From positions 1-8,043 of the forward strand of contig CAIJJH010000201.1 of the NCBI GenBank assembly GCA_903820955.1: a stretch of DNA of 8,043 nt. The letters run 5' to 3'. Source of the stretch: an uncultured Micrococcales bacterium. Lineage in GTDB: Bacteria > Actinomycetota > Actinomycetes > Actinomycetales > Microbacteriaceae. The translations under genes were made by a program, and so were the position numbers. This document shows positions 6,682-8,043 of this stretch, in pieces (the stretch's first letter is position 1; every line of letters begins with the position of its first letter). The notes beneath the pieces are model-generated. The model did not search any database and had not been told where the DNA came from. It saw nothing but the letters and a program-made list of their open reading frames with translations.

Positions 6682-7521
6682 ATGTTGCTCTCCGAACTTA
6701 TTGATCGGGGACGCATCGCCTTCGAGGCGGCCGAAATCGAATCCGCTCGTGCCGATTCCGAACTGATCGTTGCCTTCGTCCTAGGTATAAGCCGTGGTGA
6801 GCTGCAATCCAAGGCAATCGTGGGGGAGTCGCTAGATGACACCAACGCGGTCGAAGCCCTGTTCGCAAGGCGGGCAGCGCGTGAGCCGTTACAACACCTG
6901 ACCGGCGAGGCCTATTTTCGCAACCTGACTCTCAAGGTCGGCAAAGGCGTGTTCGTGCCCCGACCCGAAACCGAGCTGCTGGCAGGTTTAGCAATCGAAG
7001 CCGCATCCAAGTTTGAAAACCCAACCGTTATCGACCTTTGCGCCGGTTCGGGAGCGGTCGGCATCGCTGTTGCCACCGAGCTGCCTAACTCAAAGGTTTA
7101 CGCGGTCGAAAAATCCGAGGACGCGTTCGCCTACGCACTAGAGAATTACAAAAGACTCGCCCCCGACGCGACCGTGATTCTCGGCGACGCCACCGACGCT
7201 TTTCAAGAGCTCAACGGCACGGTCCAGGTTGTCGTTTCGAACCCGCCATACATTCCCGCGGCCATGGTGCCGATCTACCCCGAGGTTGCTCTGCACGACC
7301 CAGCTCTCGCCCTTTATTCTGGCGACGACGGCCTCGATCTGATTCGACTCATCTCAAAACGAGCCCTACAACTCCTGGTTGAAGGCGGAACAGTGGCTCT
7401 AGAGCACGCCGACATGCAAAGCGATGCGGTGGTTCAACTACTATTGGCTGATGGGTGGCGCGAGGTCGTTGACCACAAGGATTTCAACTCTCGACCGCGT
7501 GCCGTAACGGCAATCAAGTAG
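6682..7521 (+). CDS. prmC: Release factor glutamine N5-methyltransferase PrmC (HemK)
   Basis: PrmC uses S-adenosylmethionine to methylate the side-chain amide of the GGQ glutamine in RF1 and RF2, which improves termination efficiency. The protein is 279 residues, as expected. The N-terminal helical substrate-binding region covers about 1-75 and includes REPLQHLTGEAYF (67-79). The methyltransferase domain follows with VPRPETELL (92-100), the SAM-binding DLCAGSGAVGI (118-128), and NPPY (187-190), which holds the target amide. DPALALYSGDDGLDLIR (206-222) and the C-terminal SRPRAVTAIK (270-279) are also family features; the more usual GRPR is SRPR here. The ATG directly follows the prfA TAA. I see no good Shine-Dalgarno, so translation probably depends on ribosomes finishing prfA. 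The NPPY motif and the prfA neighbour separate it from other N-methyltransferases. Confidence 0.97.
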   Translation: MLLSELIDRGRIAFEAAEIESARADSELIVAFVLGISRGELQSKAIVGESLDDTNAVEALFARRAAREPLQHLTGEAYFRNLTLKVGKGVFVPRPETELLAGLAIEAASKFENPTVIDLCAGSGAVGIAVATELPNSKVYAVEKSEDAFAYALENYKRLAPDATVILGDATDAFQELNGTVQVVVSNPPYIPAAMVPIYPEVALHDPALALYSGDDGLDLIRLISKRALQLLVEGGTVALEHADMQSDAVVQLLLADGWREVVDHKDFNSRPRAVTAIK

Positions 7522-7524
7522 CTC

Positions 7525-7533
7525 GAGGAGGTG
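7525..7533 (+). promoter_or_regulatory. Very strong Shine-Dalgarno for the Sua5-like gene
   Basis: GAGGAGGTG is a near-full complement to the 3' end of 16S rRNA and lies in the 15-nt gap after prmC. AGGAGG ends 5 nt before the ATG at 7537. It fixes that start codon and is much stronger than the ribosome-binding sites of the other genes here, most of which rely on overlaps. Efficient independent initiation is inferred. Confidence 0.85.
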
Positions 7534-7536
7534 TCT

Positions 7537-8043
7537 ATGGATCGCATTTTTGACTGTTCGGTAGACGTTTCGCTCCTGGAAGGCATGCGCAAGGCCAAGT
7601 TGGCGCTCGGCAAAGGCGAACTGGTCGTTATACCCACCGACACCGTTTACGGGCTCGCAGCCGATGCTTTTAGCGCCACTGCCGTGCAAGCCTTGCTAGA
7701 CGCCAAGGGTCGCGGCCGGCAGTCGCCGCCACCGGTTCTGATTCCCAACATCGACTCGCTTCACGCTCTTGCCGACTCGGTTCCTGAGCTAGCGCTAAAA
7801 CTCGCCGAAAAGTTTTGGCCAGGCCCCCTGACCATCATTCTTCGTTCGCAGCCTTCGCTTCAGTGGGATCTCGGTGAGACCAAGGGCACGGTAGCGCTTC
7901 GGGTGCCAAACGACAAGGTCACCCTGGCTCTTTTGGCCGAAAGCGGCCCGCTGGCGGTTTCTAGCTCAATCCTGACCGGGCAACCGGCTGCCTTGACCGC
8001 GGCGCAGGCTTTCGAGCAACTTGGCGACAAGGTTCAGGTTTAC
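7537..8043 (+). CDS. Sua5/YrdC/TsaC family threonylcarbamoyl-AMP synthase (3' end outside window)
   Basis: Members of this family make threonylcarbamoyl-AMP from threonine, bicarbonate and ATP, the first step of the tRNA t6A37 modification. 169 residues are visible and the frame is still open at the right edge, so the C-terminus is missing. Seen: IPTDTVYGLAADAF (32-45), the conserved KxR as AKGRGRQSPPPVLI (Lys57, Arg59), KFWPGPLTIIL (92-102), VALRVPND (119-126) and PLAVSS (138-143). The expected S-A-N-x-S/T-G stretch reads SSSILTG (142-148), so the conserved Asn of the SxN motif is Ile145. In Actinobacteria a family member commonly follows prmC, so the position supports the call. Family membership is secure. 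Whether this copy is catalytically active is less certain because of the changed motif. Threonine made by the upstream hom-thrCB genes is the substrate, though this link may be coincidental. Confidence 0.9.
   Translation, partial: MDRIFDCSVDVSLLEGMRKAKLALGKGELVVIPTDTVYGLAADAFSATAVQALLDAKGRGRQSPPPVLIPNIDSLHALADSVPELALKLAEKFWPGPLTIILRSQPSLQWDLGETKGTVALRVPNDKVTLALLAESGPLAVSSSILTGQPAALTAAQAFEQLGDKVQVY

Overview
The window is an ordinary, tightly packed run of core genes from a bacterial chromosome, all on the + strand. The visible order is lysA (3' part), hom, thrC, thrB, rho, prfA, prmC, and a Sua5/YrdC/TsaC-type gene (5' part). This order, the short ThrC, and a Rho with an Arg/Asn/Asp-rich N-terminal extension and the actinobacterial-style '[12 protein letters not shown]' RNA-binding segment point to an Actinomycetota genome. 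The moderate-to-high GC and very short intergenic gaps suggest a compact genome, possibly near Microbacteriaceae. The family-level guess is an inference only.

Region 1 (3-3959) is the aspartate-family amino-acid cluster. LysA makes lysine from meso-diaminopimelate. Hom makes homoserine, and ThrB then ThrC convert homoserine to threonine. The junctions overlap by 4 bp (GTGA), 1 bp (TAATG) and 1 bp (TGATG), so the four genes are probably co-transcribed and translationally coupled.

Region 2 (3960-4062) is the only real intergenic gap. It holds a near-perfect 14-bp palindrome and two small hairpins whose loops are mutually complementary. A promoter-like element lies just upstream, inside the 3' end of thrB. 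No T-tailed intrinsic terminator is visible.

Region 3 (4063-8043) is an information-processing cluster: Rho transcription terminator, release factor RF1, the RF1/RF2 glutamine methyltransferase PrmC, and the threonylcarbamoyl-AMP synthase family protein. rho-prfA and prfA-prmC are joined stop-to-start with no spacer. The last gene has its own very strong Shine-Dalgarno sequence. PrmC modifies the GGQ glutamine of RF1, so enzyme and substrate sit next to each other.

There is no mobile element, CRISPR array, tRNA/rRNA or defence system here, and I see no undescribed system. The points worth a second look are: a Rho without the usual N-terminal helix bundle; a structured rho leader with a C-biased, G-poor early coding region; the loss of the conserved Asn of the SxN motif in the Sua5-like protein; and the absence of rpmE between rho and prfA.
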